Assembly: GCA_944390315.1 (NCBI GenBank)
Contig: CALXPO010000026.1
Location: forward strand, 1-47,955
Length of the DNA stretch: 47,955 bases
Direction of reading: 5' to 3'
Source: an uncultured Alphaproteobacteria bacterium
GTDB lineage: Bacteria; Pseudomonadota; Alphaproteobacteria; RF32; CAG-239
The notes under the pieces: model-generated
The model's database searches: none
What the model was told of the DNA's origin: nothing
What the model saw: the letters and a program-made list of their open reading frames with translations, nothing else
Made by a program: the position numbers and the translations under genes
Shown: positions 14,770 through 23,480 of the stretch, in pieces
How the letters are laid out: each line of letters begins with the position of its first letter
How positions within the stretch are numbered: position 1 is the stretch's first letter

Positions 14770-16500
14770 TTATTTTTCCTTTGCCACAAAGATGACGCCT
14801 TTGACGGGAACGCCGTTTTCGGTTCGAATATTTAATTTATGTTCGATGATATTAGAATAACCGCATTTTTGCAAAAGGTTTTTTATGTATTTGGGGTTAT
14901 GCCGATAGCGACCGTTATAGACCAGTTGATATGTATCGCATTTTTCATCAACGGCAATCGAAAAACAGAGATTGCGCGGAAAAATGGATTGAAGCAGATT
15001 ATCCAAATCGCCGATATAACCGAAAACATCGGCAGCGACAACCCAGTCGGCCGGAGGAAGATTTTGGCAATAGTGGGTTATGTCATCAATAATAACTTCT
15101 TTATATATTTTTTTGGCTCGGGCAATTTCAGCCATTTTTTCGGAAATATCAACACCGATAAATGTGTTATTTTCATTTTTCAAGGCTTCACCGATTAGCC
15201 CCGTTCCGCAGCCAAGGTCGATAATCAGCCCTGAAAGCGGTGATAAAATACGCGCAAATTCCTGCGGCAGTTTGTAGTCAATATTTTTCATAACTTGTTC
15301 ATAATTCTCGGCAAACAAGTCAAATAATTCTTGAGTATACTGCTGAGCATTATTACCCGTACTCTGATTAAAAATTTCGCTGATACGTTTGGCAAAAATG
15401 TTATCAGGCATATTTTTAAGCCAGTTGCCGGCGATTTGTTTAGCTTTTTTGCTGTCTTTTTCATAAAGCAAAATCAGCGTTTCGGCAATATTTAGGGCAT
15501 ATTCTTTTCGCTCAGGCTCCGCCAAAAGCGCATTAAAAAACAAACCGAGAGCTTCTTCGTATTCTCCTAAATCCTTTTGAATGATTCCGAGATTATTGCT
15601 GATTTCGGTTCTTTTAGGAGCCAAAATGACGGCGTGACGGTATTCCTCCAAAGCTTCGATTAAACGGTGTTGACGGTATAAAAAATCGGCATAATTGATA
15701 TGGGCGTCGGCATTTAGCGGTTGGACATCCAGAGCTTTTTTGTACAAAGACTCTGCTTCTTGAGGTTTGTTTTTCAGATTTGCCGAATTGATTAATGCAG
15801 AAACAGAATTCGGATTTATCACTAAGGCTTGCGAAAAATAATCTTGAGCTTGTTTTGAATTGTCAAGCAACAATGAGAGTTCACCGAGCAAAACAAAAGT
15901 TGCATCATCGGCCAAAAGTTGAGATGATTTCTTTGCTTCGGCAAAAGCCTGTTGATATTGCTTTCGGTCGCGATAAATCAAGGCTATGTAGTAAGGAATA
16001 ATCGGCTCCGAAGGATATTGATTTTCCAATTTGAGCAGCTGGGTGAGGTCATTGTCGATTTTGGCTAGATTAGCTTTGGCTTCGGCATAATCTGGATCAA
16101 GCAACAGGGCTTGATTGAAGTGGGAGGTGGCTTGTTCAAGATTATTTTCTTTTAAGTATAAATTACCTAAGGCATTATAACCTTCTTTAATGTTTGGTTG
16201 CATTTTTAGAGCCTGAGAATAGTCTTTAATGGCTTCGGCATATTTTCCGCAACGTTCCTCTGACCAAGCCAAATTAAAAAAATATTCGGCAACATTCGGA
16301 TTTTGTTTTATGGCACGCATAAAATATTCAATGGCTTGGTGATGCAGATTTTTAGATTGAGCAATCAATCCGAGCAGATTAAGAATAATCGGATTATCAG
16401 GTACCGCTTCCAAAATTTGTCGATACAAATTTTCGGCTTCGGCCAGCTTGCCTTCATTATGTAATTTTAAGGCTTGTTGTAAAACAAAATCATATGACAT
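14770..16500 (-). CDS. TPR-repeat protein fused to a SAM-dependent methyltransferase domain
   Basis: Residues 1 to about 370 are tandem tetratricopeptide repeats with the W/L-G-Y-A-F-P spacing (for example YRQILEAVPDNPIILNLLG and YSQALKMQPNIKEGYNALG). Residues from about 390 carry a class I methyltransferase with motif I LIIDLGCGTGLIGEAL, an acidic post-I GVDISEKM and the DDITHY and AADVFGYI segments. The fusion suggests that protein docking by the TPR array targets methylation. Related TPR-methyltransferases occur in alphaproteobacteria, but the substrate is unknown. It starts immediately at the udg stop and ends just before the RNHCP gene. Confidence 0.88.
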   Translation of the reverse strand: MSYDFVLQQALKLHNEGKLAEAENLYRQILEAVPDNPIILNLLGLIAQSKNLHHQAIEYFMRAIKQNPNVAEYFFNLAWSEERCGKYAEAIKDYSQALKMQPNIKEGYNALGNLYLKENNLEQATSHFNQALLLDPDYAEAKANLAKIDNDLTQLLKLENQYPSEPIIPYYIALIYRDRKQYQQAFAEAKKSSQLLADDATFVLLGELSLLLDNSKQAQDYFSQALVINPNSVSALINSANLKNKPQEAESLYKKALDVQPLNADAHINYADFLYRQHRLIEALEEYRHAVILAPKRTEISNNLGIIQKDLGEYEEALGLFFNALLAEPERKEYALNIAETLILLYEKDSKKAKQIAGNWLKNMPDNIFAKRISEIFNQSTGNNAQQYTQELFDLFAENYEQVMKNIDYKLPQEFARILSPLSGLIIDLGCGTGLIGEALKNENNTFIGVDISEKMAEIARAKKIYKEVIIDDITHYCQNLPPADWVVAADVFGYIGDLDNLLQSIFPRNLCFSIAVDEKCDTYQLVYNGRYRHNPKYIKNLLQKCGYSNIIEHKLNIRTENGVPVKGVIFVAKEK

Positions 16501-17136
16501 TTATTTATCCACTTCAATTCTGGCAACGGCAACAATATCTTCAAACATTTTTGTCGTTAAGACACCGGTATTAACGTTATAGCGAGATGTATGATAAGAG
16601 TCGATTAAAATAAGATTATGTTCGGCGAGCCGGTAACAAGCGCCGTGGGTAAATTTGAAAGCGGATTTTTTGTAACCGAGCATAGATAGCAAGGCATTAT
16701 GTGCCACGGTTCCCAAAGCAATAATAACTTTTAAGTTCGGCATGGAAGCAATCTGAGCTTTTAAAAATTGTCGACAATTGTTGACTTCTTCGGCAATCAC
16801 TTTATTTTGCGGAGGTACGCAGCGCACGGCATTAGTTACGCAGGCATCAACCAGCTCAAAACCGTCATCGGCTCTTTTGCCGTAATTTCCTTTGGCAAAA
16901 CCGAATTTTTTGAGTGTAGGATATAATAAATCTCCGGCGTAATCATTGGTAAAAGGACGACCGGTCTGATTGGCGCCTTTTAGTCCCGGTGCCATACCTA
17001 AAATCAATAATTTTGCGTTTTCTGGTCCGAAAGGACTGACCGGAGCGTTATAAAAAGATGGAAATTTTTGTTGATTTTGAATACGAAACTCGACCAACCG
17101 CGGACATAAATTACAATTTTTTTCAGGGCATAACAT
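16501..17136 (-). CDS. uracil-DNA glycosylase, family 5 (UDGb) type
   Basis: Removes uracil and other deaminated bases from DNA for base excision repair. The 211-residue protein has Cys3, Cys8, Cys11 and a fourth Cys in NAVRCVPP, the expected iron-sulfur ligands. Motif A is GMAPGLKGANQTGRPFTND (residues 47-65) and motif B is YHTSRYNVNTG. The Ala-Pro-Gly-X-X-Gly-Ala-Asn pattern points to family 5 rather than family 4. It heads a compact three-gene unit with the TPR-methyltransferase and RNHCP genes. No SOS box was seen upstream. Confidence 0.9.
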   Translation of the reverse strand: MLCPEKNCNLCPRLVEFRIQNQQKFPSFYNAPVSPFGPENAKLLILGMAPGLKGANQTGRPFTNDYAGDLLYPTLKKFGFAKGNYGKRADDGFELVDACVTNAVRCVPPQNKVIAEEVNNCRQFLKAQIASMPNLKVIIALGTVAHNALLSMLGYKKSAFKFTHGACYRLAEHNLILIDSYHTSRYNVNTGVLTTKMFEDIVAVARIEVDK

Positions 17137-17239
17137 ATTAATTTTCCTAAATTATCAGATATTCGACTTATAATTTAACACATTTTTTTTTAATTGCACC
17201 CTTTAATTTGCGCAAACAATGGATACATCAACAGTCGGT

Positions 17240-17262
17240 AATATTATACTTGTGATAATATT
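17240..17262. promoter_or_regulatory. inverted repeat, possible operator between udg and the beta-barrel gene
   Basis: A perfect AATATTAT / ATAATATT inverted repeat has a 7-base spacer (17240-17247 with 17255-17262). It lies in the divergent intergenic region about 58 bases before the ATG of the outer-membrane gene. AT-rich symmetry can arise by chance, so this is tentative. Confidence 0.3.
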
Positions 17263-17319
17263 TACAACAGACTTAATTTGATAATTAACAAAAACCTATT
17301 TATAAATGGAGTTTATAAT

Positions 17320-17880
17320 ATGAAAAAAGCATTATTGTTGGCAGGTGTCGCTTGCATTTTTTCAGCTAATGCAAATGCAATGGATATGATGAAAGATATC
17401 AAACCTTACATTGGCTTGGATTATGTATATTCTCATGCCGATTACAAAGATTTGGAAAGAGACCCGAAGAAAAGTTACAATTCTTTGGCCGTAAACGTTG
17501 GTATGTGGATGACACGTTATGCCAGCTTGGAAGCCTTTTTCCAACAATCTGATGAGAACAAATCTTTCAGCGGCACCATTGACCATGTTAAAACCAAATT
17601 CTATGCTTATGGTCTTGACGCTTATGGTTATATGCCTTTAGGCTGTGATGGTTTTAATTTGCTCGGTACAATCGGTTTGGCAAATTACAACATGAAAGTA
17701 AAATATACTCATCACGGCAGTGACGACAAACAAAGAATGGGCTATCGTTTCGGTATCGGTGCTCAATATGACTTTACCGAAAACTTAGCTGCCCGTGTTG
17801 TCGGTCGTTACAGCTTCATCGGTGCAAAACATTTGGATAATTTGATGGAAGTAACAGCAGGTCTTCGTTACACTTTCTAA
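17320..17880 (+). CDS. small outer-membrane beta-barrel protein
   Basis: The 186-residue product starts at the ATG at 17320 (MKKALLLAG) with a clear signal peptide ending near NANA at residue 20. The mature part has alternating amphipathic strands and ends in LRYTF, a C-terminal aromatic residue typical of Bam-inserted barrels. Size and pattern fit an eight-stranded OmpA/OmpW-type or Opa-like barrel (opening KPYIGLDYVYSHADY). GGAG precedes the start. An internal pair of glycine-rich strands (FNLLGTIGLANY, GYRFGIGAQYDF) supports this. Specific role unknown; adhesion or porin function is possible. Confidence 0.85.
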   Translation: MKKALLLAGVACIFSANANAMDMMKDIKPYIGLDYVYSHADYKDLERDPKKSYNSLAVNVGMWMTRYASLEAFFQQSDENKSFSGTIDHVKTKFYAYGLDAYGYMPLGCDGFNLLGTIGLANYNMKVKYTHHGSDDKQRMGYRFGIGAQYDFTENLAARVVGRYSFIGAKHLDNLMEVTAGLRYTF

Positions 17881-17902
17881 TATTCGGATGCTTTGAGAAT
17901 CT

Positions 17903-17937
17903 AAAAACTCCGCTTGTTTACAGGCGGAGTTTTTTTG
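17903..17937. terminator. rho-independent terminator between the beta-barrel gene and mlaC
   Basis: The stem AAAAACTCCGC / GCGGAGTTTTT (17903-17913 with 17924-17934) has T-tracts on both strands and lies between convergent genes. Confidence 0.85.
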
Positions 17938-17956
17938 GTGTTTGGTAACTTAGAAA

Positions 17957-18559
17957 TTATTGAGCTAATTTTGCTTTCATATCTTTAATCAATCCATCTA
18001 TACCTTCGGGAGATTTTTTGATGAAAGCCGTATATTCGTTGCGTGCCGTAATTGCCAAGCTGACATTTTCAATAATGATATCAACAATTTTGAAAGTATT
18101 ACCGTTTTGTTTAACGCGCCAAACTACCGTTGCGGGCTTAGCTTGTTCCATCGGTACTTCCGTGTTGATAAAAATTTGGCCTTTTGAATTTGACGGAGAA
18201 GTTCCTGTAAAAATAAACTCTTTACCTTTGAATTCGTCAAAACGTTTGGACCAGGTTTTGATATTCAGTTGGCGATAAGTTTCAATAAATTCTTCTCTTT
18301 GTTTCGGAGTTGCCGTCCGCCAGTTGCGACCAAGTACAAATTGACCGATAAATTTCAAATCGAGAGCTTCGTTGAATAATTTTTCAAAACGCTTGTCTTT
18401 TTCAGCTTGAGATACATTGGAGTTAATAATGTCGGTTAAACCTTCTTGAGTCGTTTTTTTTACAAAATCTTCGGCTTTTTGGGCATCGATTGACGCCAAA
18501 GCAGCGTTAGATAAGCTAAAGGTTAGGGCGAAGAGTATAGTAAAGATAGTCTTTTTCAT
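17957..18559 (-). CDS. mlaC: MlaC, periplasmic phospholipid shuttle of the Mla pathway
   Basis: MlaC carries phospholipids across the periplasm between the MlaA complex and the MlaFEDB ABC transporter. The 200-residue product has a signal peptide (residues 1-22, ending ALAS) and the Ttg2D/MlaC family pattern: LKFIGQFVLGRNWRTATPKQREEFIETYRQLNIKTW in two adjoining segments and a C-terminal IIIENVSLAITARNEY. The gene follows mlaA by 15 bases on the same strand, a pairing that fits the pathway. Confidence 0.92.
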   Translation of the reverse strand: MKKTIFTILFALTFSLSNAALASIDAQKAEDFVKKTTQEGLTDIINSNVSQAEKDKRFEKLFNEALDLKFIGQFVLGRNWRTATPKQREEFIETYRQLNIKTWSKRFDEFKGKEFIFTGTSPSNSKGQIFINTEVPMEQAKPATVVWRVKQNGNTFKIVDIIIENVSLAITARNEYTAFIKKSPEGIDGLIKDMKAKLAQ

Positions 18560-18574
18560 TTAATTTCTCCAGAA

Positions 18575-19351
18575 TCAAATTTCATTTTCTTCATCAATAT
18601 CAAAATCAAAATCATAGCTTTGAGTATCATTATCTTTGTCTTTATTAAAAATGCAAAGATTTTTTAGTTTTTGCCTATTTTGTTGGTAAGCAGAGCTGAC
18701 TGCCGCATAATAATCAACGGAATTTTGTTCCAAATCGTTCAACAAATCGAGAGATCTTTCTCTGACGGCCAGTACACCGACGGCAGCATAACTCCATCCA
18801 ATTTTGTCCGCATAGTTTTTATCATTGACCATTGCCCAATAGAGAGGATCGCCGTAGACGGCGGCAACCATTCCGGTCATGGCTCTGGGAGTAGACGGTC
18901 CATAAAATGGTATCATAATCATCGGACCATCGGGAATGCAATAAGTTGCAAAAGTTTCATCAAAGCCGGTAGGTTCTTTTTCCAATCCCCATCCCTGGGC
19001 GACATCAAACATTCCTCCCAATCCTAAGGTCGAATTGATGGCAAAACGAGCTACCGATATAAGAGTTTTTTTGAAACTGCCTTGCAAAGCATGGTTGCCG
19101 GCCGAAATAGGTTCGACAACGTTATAAAGTGCCGAGTTTACTCTATCTCTTATATCCGGTGTTGTAATGGCGCGGTAACCTTCGGCAATCGGTTTTAAGG
19201 TATATCTGTCTACTTTGATATTAAATTCAAAAACGGCTCGATTGTAGCTGTCAAGCCATGAAGAATCGTTATTTTCTTGAGCTGCCGCATTTGTCCCGAC
19301 AGCATTGAAAAGCAAAATACCAAGTAAAAAAGATTTGTATAAATTTTTCAT
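18575..19351 (-). CDS. mlaA: MlaA/VacJ-family outer-membrane lipid asymmetry protein
   Basis: MlaA removes mislocalised phospholipids from the outer leaflet of the outer membrane. The 258-residue protein has a signal peptide (residues 1-24) and family landmarks: YNRAVFEFN near the start, FAINSTLGLGGMFDVA, ETFATY and GPSTPR. No classical lipobox Cys is evident after the signal peptide, so it may not be lipid-anchored as E. coli MlaA is. It ends with an unusual acidic tail (DNDTQSYDFDFDIDEENEI). It is the first gene of an mlaA-mlaC unit. Confidence 0.93.
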   Translation of the reverse strand: MKNLYKSFLLGILLFNAVGTNAAAQENNDSSWLDSYNRAVFEFNIKVDRYTLKPIAEGYRAITTPDIRDRVNSALYNVVEPISAGNHALQGSFKKTLISVARFAINSTLGLGGMFDVAQGWGLEKEPTGFDETFATYCIPDGPMIMIPFYGPSTPRAMTGMVAAVYGDPLYWAMVNDKNYADKIGWSYAAVGVLAVRERSLDLLNDLEQNSVDYYAAVSSAYQQNRQKLKNLCIFNKDKDNDTQSYDFDFDIDEENEI

Positions 19352-19469
19352 ATTATTATGTCTCTCTTGTCTTTTTTCAAAAAATTTTGCTTAATATAAC
19401 AGCTTAGAAAATGAATATCAACGGTAAATCATCTAAATTAAATGTTACAATGTGGAAATTTTTTGTGTT

Positions 19470-19498
19470 TTGCAATCAAAAAAAAATTGTCGTACTAT
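19470..19498 (+). promoter_or_regulatory. sigma70-type promoter for the DegT aminotransferase gene
   Basis: TTGCAA (19470-19475), a 17-base spacer, then TACTAT (19493-19498), about 40 bases before the ATG. Confidence 0.55.
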
Positions 19499-19538
19499 CC
19501 GTCTCAGTTGAAAACTTTTAGATAAAGGATGGATTATA

Positions 19539-20696
19539 ATGAGTAAACCTAATAAACCGATTATGTTGTTTGATTGCAAAACTTCGCAAAATGTTATCGG
19601 ACGGGATAAGTTCCTGAAAGCATTTGAAGCTATTCTTGACCACGGTGCCTATTGCCAAGGTCCTGAAACAAAAGAGTTAGATCAAAAATTGGCGCAATAT
19701 TCCGGTGTTGAACATTGCTCAACTTGTGGATCGGGTACCGATGCCTTGACTTTGGCCTTAATGTCTTGGGGCGTAAAAGAAGGTGATGCCGTTTTTGTAT
19801 CCTCCTTTACGTTCGTTGCTTCTGCCGAGGCTCCTGTTTTGCTCGGTGCAACTCCGATTTTCGTAGATTCGGATCCTGATACCTATACAATGGATCCTAA
19901 AGATTTGCAGCGTGCTATCGATGAAGTTAAAAAAGAAGGAAAATTGCACTTGAAAGCTGTTATTCCGGTTGATATTTTTGGTTCACCGTGTAAATACGAT
20001 GAGATTATGAAAATTGCCCATGATAACGGAATGAAAGTATTGTCCGATTCTTGCCAATCTTACGGTTCTGTTTATAAAGGTAAAAAGGCCGGCTCTATTG
20101 CCGATATGACGGCTACTTCGTTCTATCCGACTAAACCTCTTGGCGGTTACGGTGACGGCGGAGCTGTTTTCTCTCATACCGATGAAGAAAATAATTTGGT
20201 GATTTCTTGCCGCGTTCATGGTATGAGCCCTGATGATCACTATGATAATGTTCGTCTTGGAATGACAGGTCGTATGAATTCTTTTCAAGGTGCCGTTTTG
20301 CTGCAAAAATTAACGGTATTTGATAACGAATTGAAAGAACGTGAAAGAGTTGCCAAACGTTATGACAACGAATTGAGCGATTATTTCGGTAAACAAAAGA
20401 TTTTGGATAACTGCAAATCTGCTTATGCTCTTTATACCGTTCACTGTGAAGATAGAGACGAATTGATGTCCTATTTGAAAGAAAATGGTATTCCTTGCGG
20501 TGCTTATTATCCGCGTCCGGTTAATACTCAAACCGCTTATGCAAAATGGAATACTCGTTCTTTGCCTGTATGCGAGCATTTGTCCAAAACAGCCATCTCT
20601 ATTCCGATGACCCCGTATTTGGATAATGAAGATTTGGATTATATCATTAATAAAATGAATGAGTTCGCTGCTAAAAAAATGGATAAAGCCGCTTAA
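19539..20696 (+). CDS. DegT/DnrJ/EryC1/StrS-family sugar aminotransferase
   Basis: PLP-dependent aminotransferase acting on keto groups of nucleotide sugars. The 385-residue product shows GSGTDALTLAL, the SDSCQSYGS segment with Asp170 that contacts the PLP ring, and SFYPTKPLGGYGDGG with Lys199 as the likely Schiff-base lysine. The pattern is close to WbpE-like enzymes of surface-sugar synthesis, but the exact sugar cannot be assigned. It has its own promoter and terminator and is not next to other sugar genes, although the rhamnose operon lies 7 kb away. Confidence 0.9.
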   Translation: MSKPNKPIMLFDCKTSQNVIGRDKFLKAFEAILDHGAYCQGPETKELDQKLAQYSGVEHCSTCGSGTDALTLALMSWGVKEGDAVFVSSFTFVASAEAPVLLGATPIFVDSDPDTYTMDPKDLQRAIDEVKKEGKLHLKAVIPVDIFGSPCKYDEIMKIAHDNGMKVLSDSCQSYGSVYKGKKAGSIADMTATSFYPTKPLGGYGDGGAVFSHTDEENNLVISCRVHGMSPDDHYDNVRLGMTGRMNSFQGAVLLQKLTVFDNELKERERVAKRYDNELSDYFGKQKILDNCKSAYALYTVHCEDRDELMSYLKENGIPCGAYYPRPVNTQTAYAKWNTRSLPVCEHLSKTAISIPMTPYLDNEDLDYIINKMNEFAAKKMDKAA

Positions 20697-20718
20697 TCCA
20701 AATTCTTGATGCAAACAC

Positions 20719-20749
20719 AAAAAAGCCTCGTATAACGAGGCTTTTTTTC
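20719..20749 (+). terminator. rho-independent terminator after the DegT gene
   Basis: A 12-bp perfect stem AAAAAAGCCTCG / CGAGGCTTTTTT (20719-20730 with 20736-20747) ends in a T-tract. Confidence 0.93.
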
Positions 20750-20872
20750 TTATGTAAATATACTGATTAGGCATAATTAAATAACTTCTTGGCAATAAAT
20801 TTACTCTAATTGTTGCAGTTTAAATATAATTACCTATATATTACTATCATAATTAATTTGGACGGGAAAGTC

Positions 20873-23182
20873 ATGAGTAAAGAAACATATCCAATTCTTC
20901 CTTTGCGCGATATTGTCGTATATCCGAAGATGATTGTACCGCTGTTTGTCGGGCGTGAAAAATCTATTAAAGCCTTGCAGACGGCTATTGATAATGATCA
21001 ACATATTGTTTTGGCAACACAGAAAGATGCTGCAATAGAAGATCCAACCCCAGAGGACATATTTGATGTCGGTACTCTGGGTACAGTTGTTCAGTTGGTT
21101 CGATTGCCAGATGGTACAGTAAAAGTTTTGGTCGAAGGCTTGGAACGTGTAAAAATTGAAAATTTTGAACAAGCTGATGGTTTTATGAAAGTTATCGTTG
21201 AAGTCCTGCAAGAGGATGACGCCCACGGTATCGAAGTTGAGGCTTTGGCGCGTGCCGTTGTTTCTCAGTTCGAGGAATATGTTAAACTTTCCAAAAAAGT
21301 GCCGCCGGAGGTTTTAGTTTCTGTCAGCCAAATAGAAGATTATAATAAATTGGCCGATACAATTGCGTCGCACCTTTCATTAAAAATTGAACAAAAACAA
21401 GCCTTGCTTGAAGCAAGAACTCTAAAAGACCGCTTTCATAAAATTTTGGAACTGATGGACTCCGAAATTACACTGTTGGAAGTGGAAAATAAAATTAAAT
21501 CTCGCGTCAAAAAACAAATGGAAAAAAGCCAAAAAGAATACTATCTCAATGAGCAAATGCGAGCTATTCAAAAAGAACTTGGTGATGGAGACGAAGAAAG
21601 CGAAATTAATGCCTATATGACCAAAATTGAAAAGACTAAACTTTCTAAAGAAGCTAAAGAAAAAGCCTTAGCCGAAGTCAAAAAGCTCAAATCTATGAGT
21701 ATGATGTCGGCAGAAGCAACTGTCGTTCGAAATTATTTGGATTGGCTGCTTGATATCCCTTGGCATAAACGTTCAAAAGTTAATAAAGACCTGAAGAAAG
21801 CTGCCGAAATTTTAGATGCCGACCACTATGGTCTGGAAAAGGTTAAAGAACGTATTTTGGAATATCTGGCCGTGCAAAACAGAGCTGATAAGGTCAAAGG
21901 TCCGATACTTTGCTTGTTCGGTCCTCCGGGCGTGGGCAAAACTTCACTCGGAAAATCTATTGCACGAGCAACAGGACGTAATTTTGTACGCGCTTCTTTG
22001 GGCGGAATGAAAGATGAAGCCGAAATCAGAGGTCATCGTCGTACGTATATCGGTTCTATGCCCGGAAAAATCATCAAAGGTATGAAAAAGGCAGGAACGT
22101 CAAATCCTTTGTTCTTACTTGATGAAATTGATAAACTCGGTAATGATTGGCGCGGCGATCCATCATCGGCATTGCTTGAAGTGCTTGATCCCGAGCAAAA
22201 TAATACTTTTAATGACCACTATTTGGAAGTTGATTACGATTTATCGGATGTCATGTTTGTAACAACCGCTAATAGTTTGGATATGCCTCGTCCCTTGCTT
22301 GACAGAATGGAAATTATTCGTTTGTCAGGGTATACCGAAGACGAAAAAATACAAATTGCCAAACGACATCTTATGCCTAAAATCTTTACGGAAAATGCAG
22401 TTAAACCGGAAGAATTATTTATTGCAGATGATGCTATTCGCGATATTATTCGCTACTATACACGTGAAGCCGGTGTCAGAAACTTGGAGCGCGAATTGTC
22501 GAATATTGCGCGTAAAGCCGTTAAAGATTTGCTTATGAATAAAAAACAGGGCAAAATTGTTGTCGATGCCGGTAATTTGCAAGATTATCTCGGTGTTCGC
22601 AAATTCCGTTTTGGGGAAGCTGAGGATGAAGATCATATCGGCGTTACAACCGGTTTGGCTTGGACGGAAGTCGGTGGCGATATTTTGTTTATCGAAGCCG
22701 TAGATATGCCCGGAAAAGGAGTTGTAAAACAAACAGGTAAGCTCGGGGATGTTATGAAAGAATCAATCGAAACGGCTTATTCCGTTGTACGCTCTCATGC
22801 TCAAAAATTGGGAATAAATCCAGAAGTATTTGAAAAAACGGATATCCACGTTCACGTTCCCGAAGGGGCAACGCCTAAAGACGGTCCGTCTGCCGGTATT
22901 GCCATGTATACGACTTTGGTTTCTGTTTTAACCAAAGTCCCTGTCAGAAAAGACGTAGCTATGACCGGAGAAATAACGTTGCAAGGTCGAGTTCTTCCCA
23001 TCGGCGGACTAAAAGAAAAACTTTTGTCGGCTTTGCGTGGGGGAATTAAAACGGTTATCATTCCTAAGGACAATGAAAAAGACTTGGCGGAAATCCCTGA
23101 TAATGTCAAAGAAGGGCTAAAAATCATACCGGTAAACTCTGCTGATGAAGTCCTTGAAATCGCTTTGCATAAGACTAAATAA
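20873..23182 (+). CDS. lon: ATP-dependent protease Lon
   Basis: Lon degrades misfolded and regulatory proteins. The 769-residue product begins MSKETYPILPLRD, the usual LonA start, at the ATG at 20873; 21 further codons are open upstream but lack a ribosome-binding site. It has the N-terminal substrate domain, a coiled-coil linker (about 190-300), the AAA Walker A GPPGVGKTS at about residue 350, and the protease domain with catalytic Ser at about 673 in PKDGPSAG and a Lys further on. It is followed by a terminator and repeat copy C. Confidence 0.98.
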   Translation: MSKETYPILPLRDIVVYPKMIVPLFVGREKSIKALQTAIDNDQHIVLATQKDAAIEDPTPEDIFDVGTLGTVVQLVRLPDGTVKVLVEGLERVKIENFEQADGFMKVIVEVLQEDDAHGIEVEALARAVVSQFEEYVKLSKKVPPEVLVSVSQIEDYNKLADTIASHLSLKIEQKQALLEARTLKDRFHKILELMDSEITLLEVENKIKSRVKKQMEKSQKEYYLNEQMRAIQKELGDGDEESEINAYMTKIEKTKLSKEAKEKALAEVKKLKSMSMMSAEATVVRNYLDWLLDIPWHKRSKVNKDLKKAAEILDADHYGLEKVKERILEYLAVQNRADKVKGPILCLFGPPGVGKTSLGKSIARATGRNFVRASLGGMKDEAEIRGHRRTYIGSMPGKIIKGMKKAGTSNPLFLLDEIDKLGNDWRGDPSSALLEVLDPEQNNTFNDHYLEVDYDLSDVMFVTTANSLDMPRPLLDRMEIIRLSGYTEDEKIQIAKRHLMPKIFTENAVKPEELFIADDAIRDIIRYYTREAGVRNLERELSNIARKAVKDLLMNKKQGKIVVDAGNLQDYLGVRKFRFGEAEDEDHIGVTTGLAWTEVGGDILFIEAVDMPGKGVVKQTGKLGDVMKESIETAYSVVRSHAQKLGINPEVFEKTDIHVHVPEGATPKDGPSAGIAMYTTLVSVLTKVPVRKDVAMTGEITLQGRVLPIGGLKEKLLSALRGGIKTVIIPKDNEKDLAEIPDNVKEGLKIIPVNSADEVLEIALHKTK

Positions 23183-23200
23183 AAATCTTTGAAAGAGATG

Positions 23201-23235
23201 AAAAAACCGTCGATGGTATGTCGGCGGTTTTTTGT
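23201..23235 (+). terminator. rho-independent terminator after lon
   Basis: The stem AAAAAACCGTCGA / TCGGCGGTTTTTT (23201-23213 with 23221-23233) is perfect except for one T-G wobble and ends in a T-tract. Confidence 0.88.
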
Positions 23236-23380
23236 TATAGTCGCCTTAGCATTCAACCCCAAGTTTAATCAAGGCCAATGCCTAGGTGTTGAAACAACAT
23301 TTTTTCACGCCGACGAACGTGGTTAAACCGCAAGATTTGTCGCTGATTTATAGCTTCCAAGTTACTGGAGATATCTATAA
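23231..23380 (+). repeat. multi-hairpin intergenic element, copy C
   Basis: Begins at the lon terminator T-run with TTTGTTATAGTCGCCTTA, as copy A does. It then carries a decayed H1 (CCCCAAGTTTAATCAAGG), H2 TGTTG-AAA-CAACA (23287-23299), H3 CACG...CGTG (23306-23321), H4 AAACC-GCAA-GATTT (23325-23338) and H5 TCCA...TGGA, ending in GATATCTAT (23370-23378). The order and shared words with copy A are unmistakable. Confidence 0.8.
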
Positions 23381-23384
23381 AAAT

Positions 23385-23412
23385 AAAAAGGCACTTCAAG
23401 TGCCTTTTTAAA
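23385..23412. terminator. bidirectional terminator between lon and the AI-2E transporter gene
   Basis: The 10-bp stem AAAAAGGCAC / GTGCCTTTTT (23385-23394 with 23400-23409) closes a TTCAA loop and has T-tracts on both strands. Confidence 0.8.
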
Positions 23413-23480
23413 TTTCCGGTTAAAATGAAATAAAATCTCAAACCATCTTATTGAAATTTGATGGAGATTTTGTCTCCTTT

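Noticed and set aside
20810..20872. Lon start 21 codons upstream of MSKETYP
   Set aside because: The extra residues are unlike Lon N-termini, and GGGAAAG lies just before the ATG at 20873.
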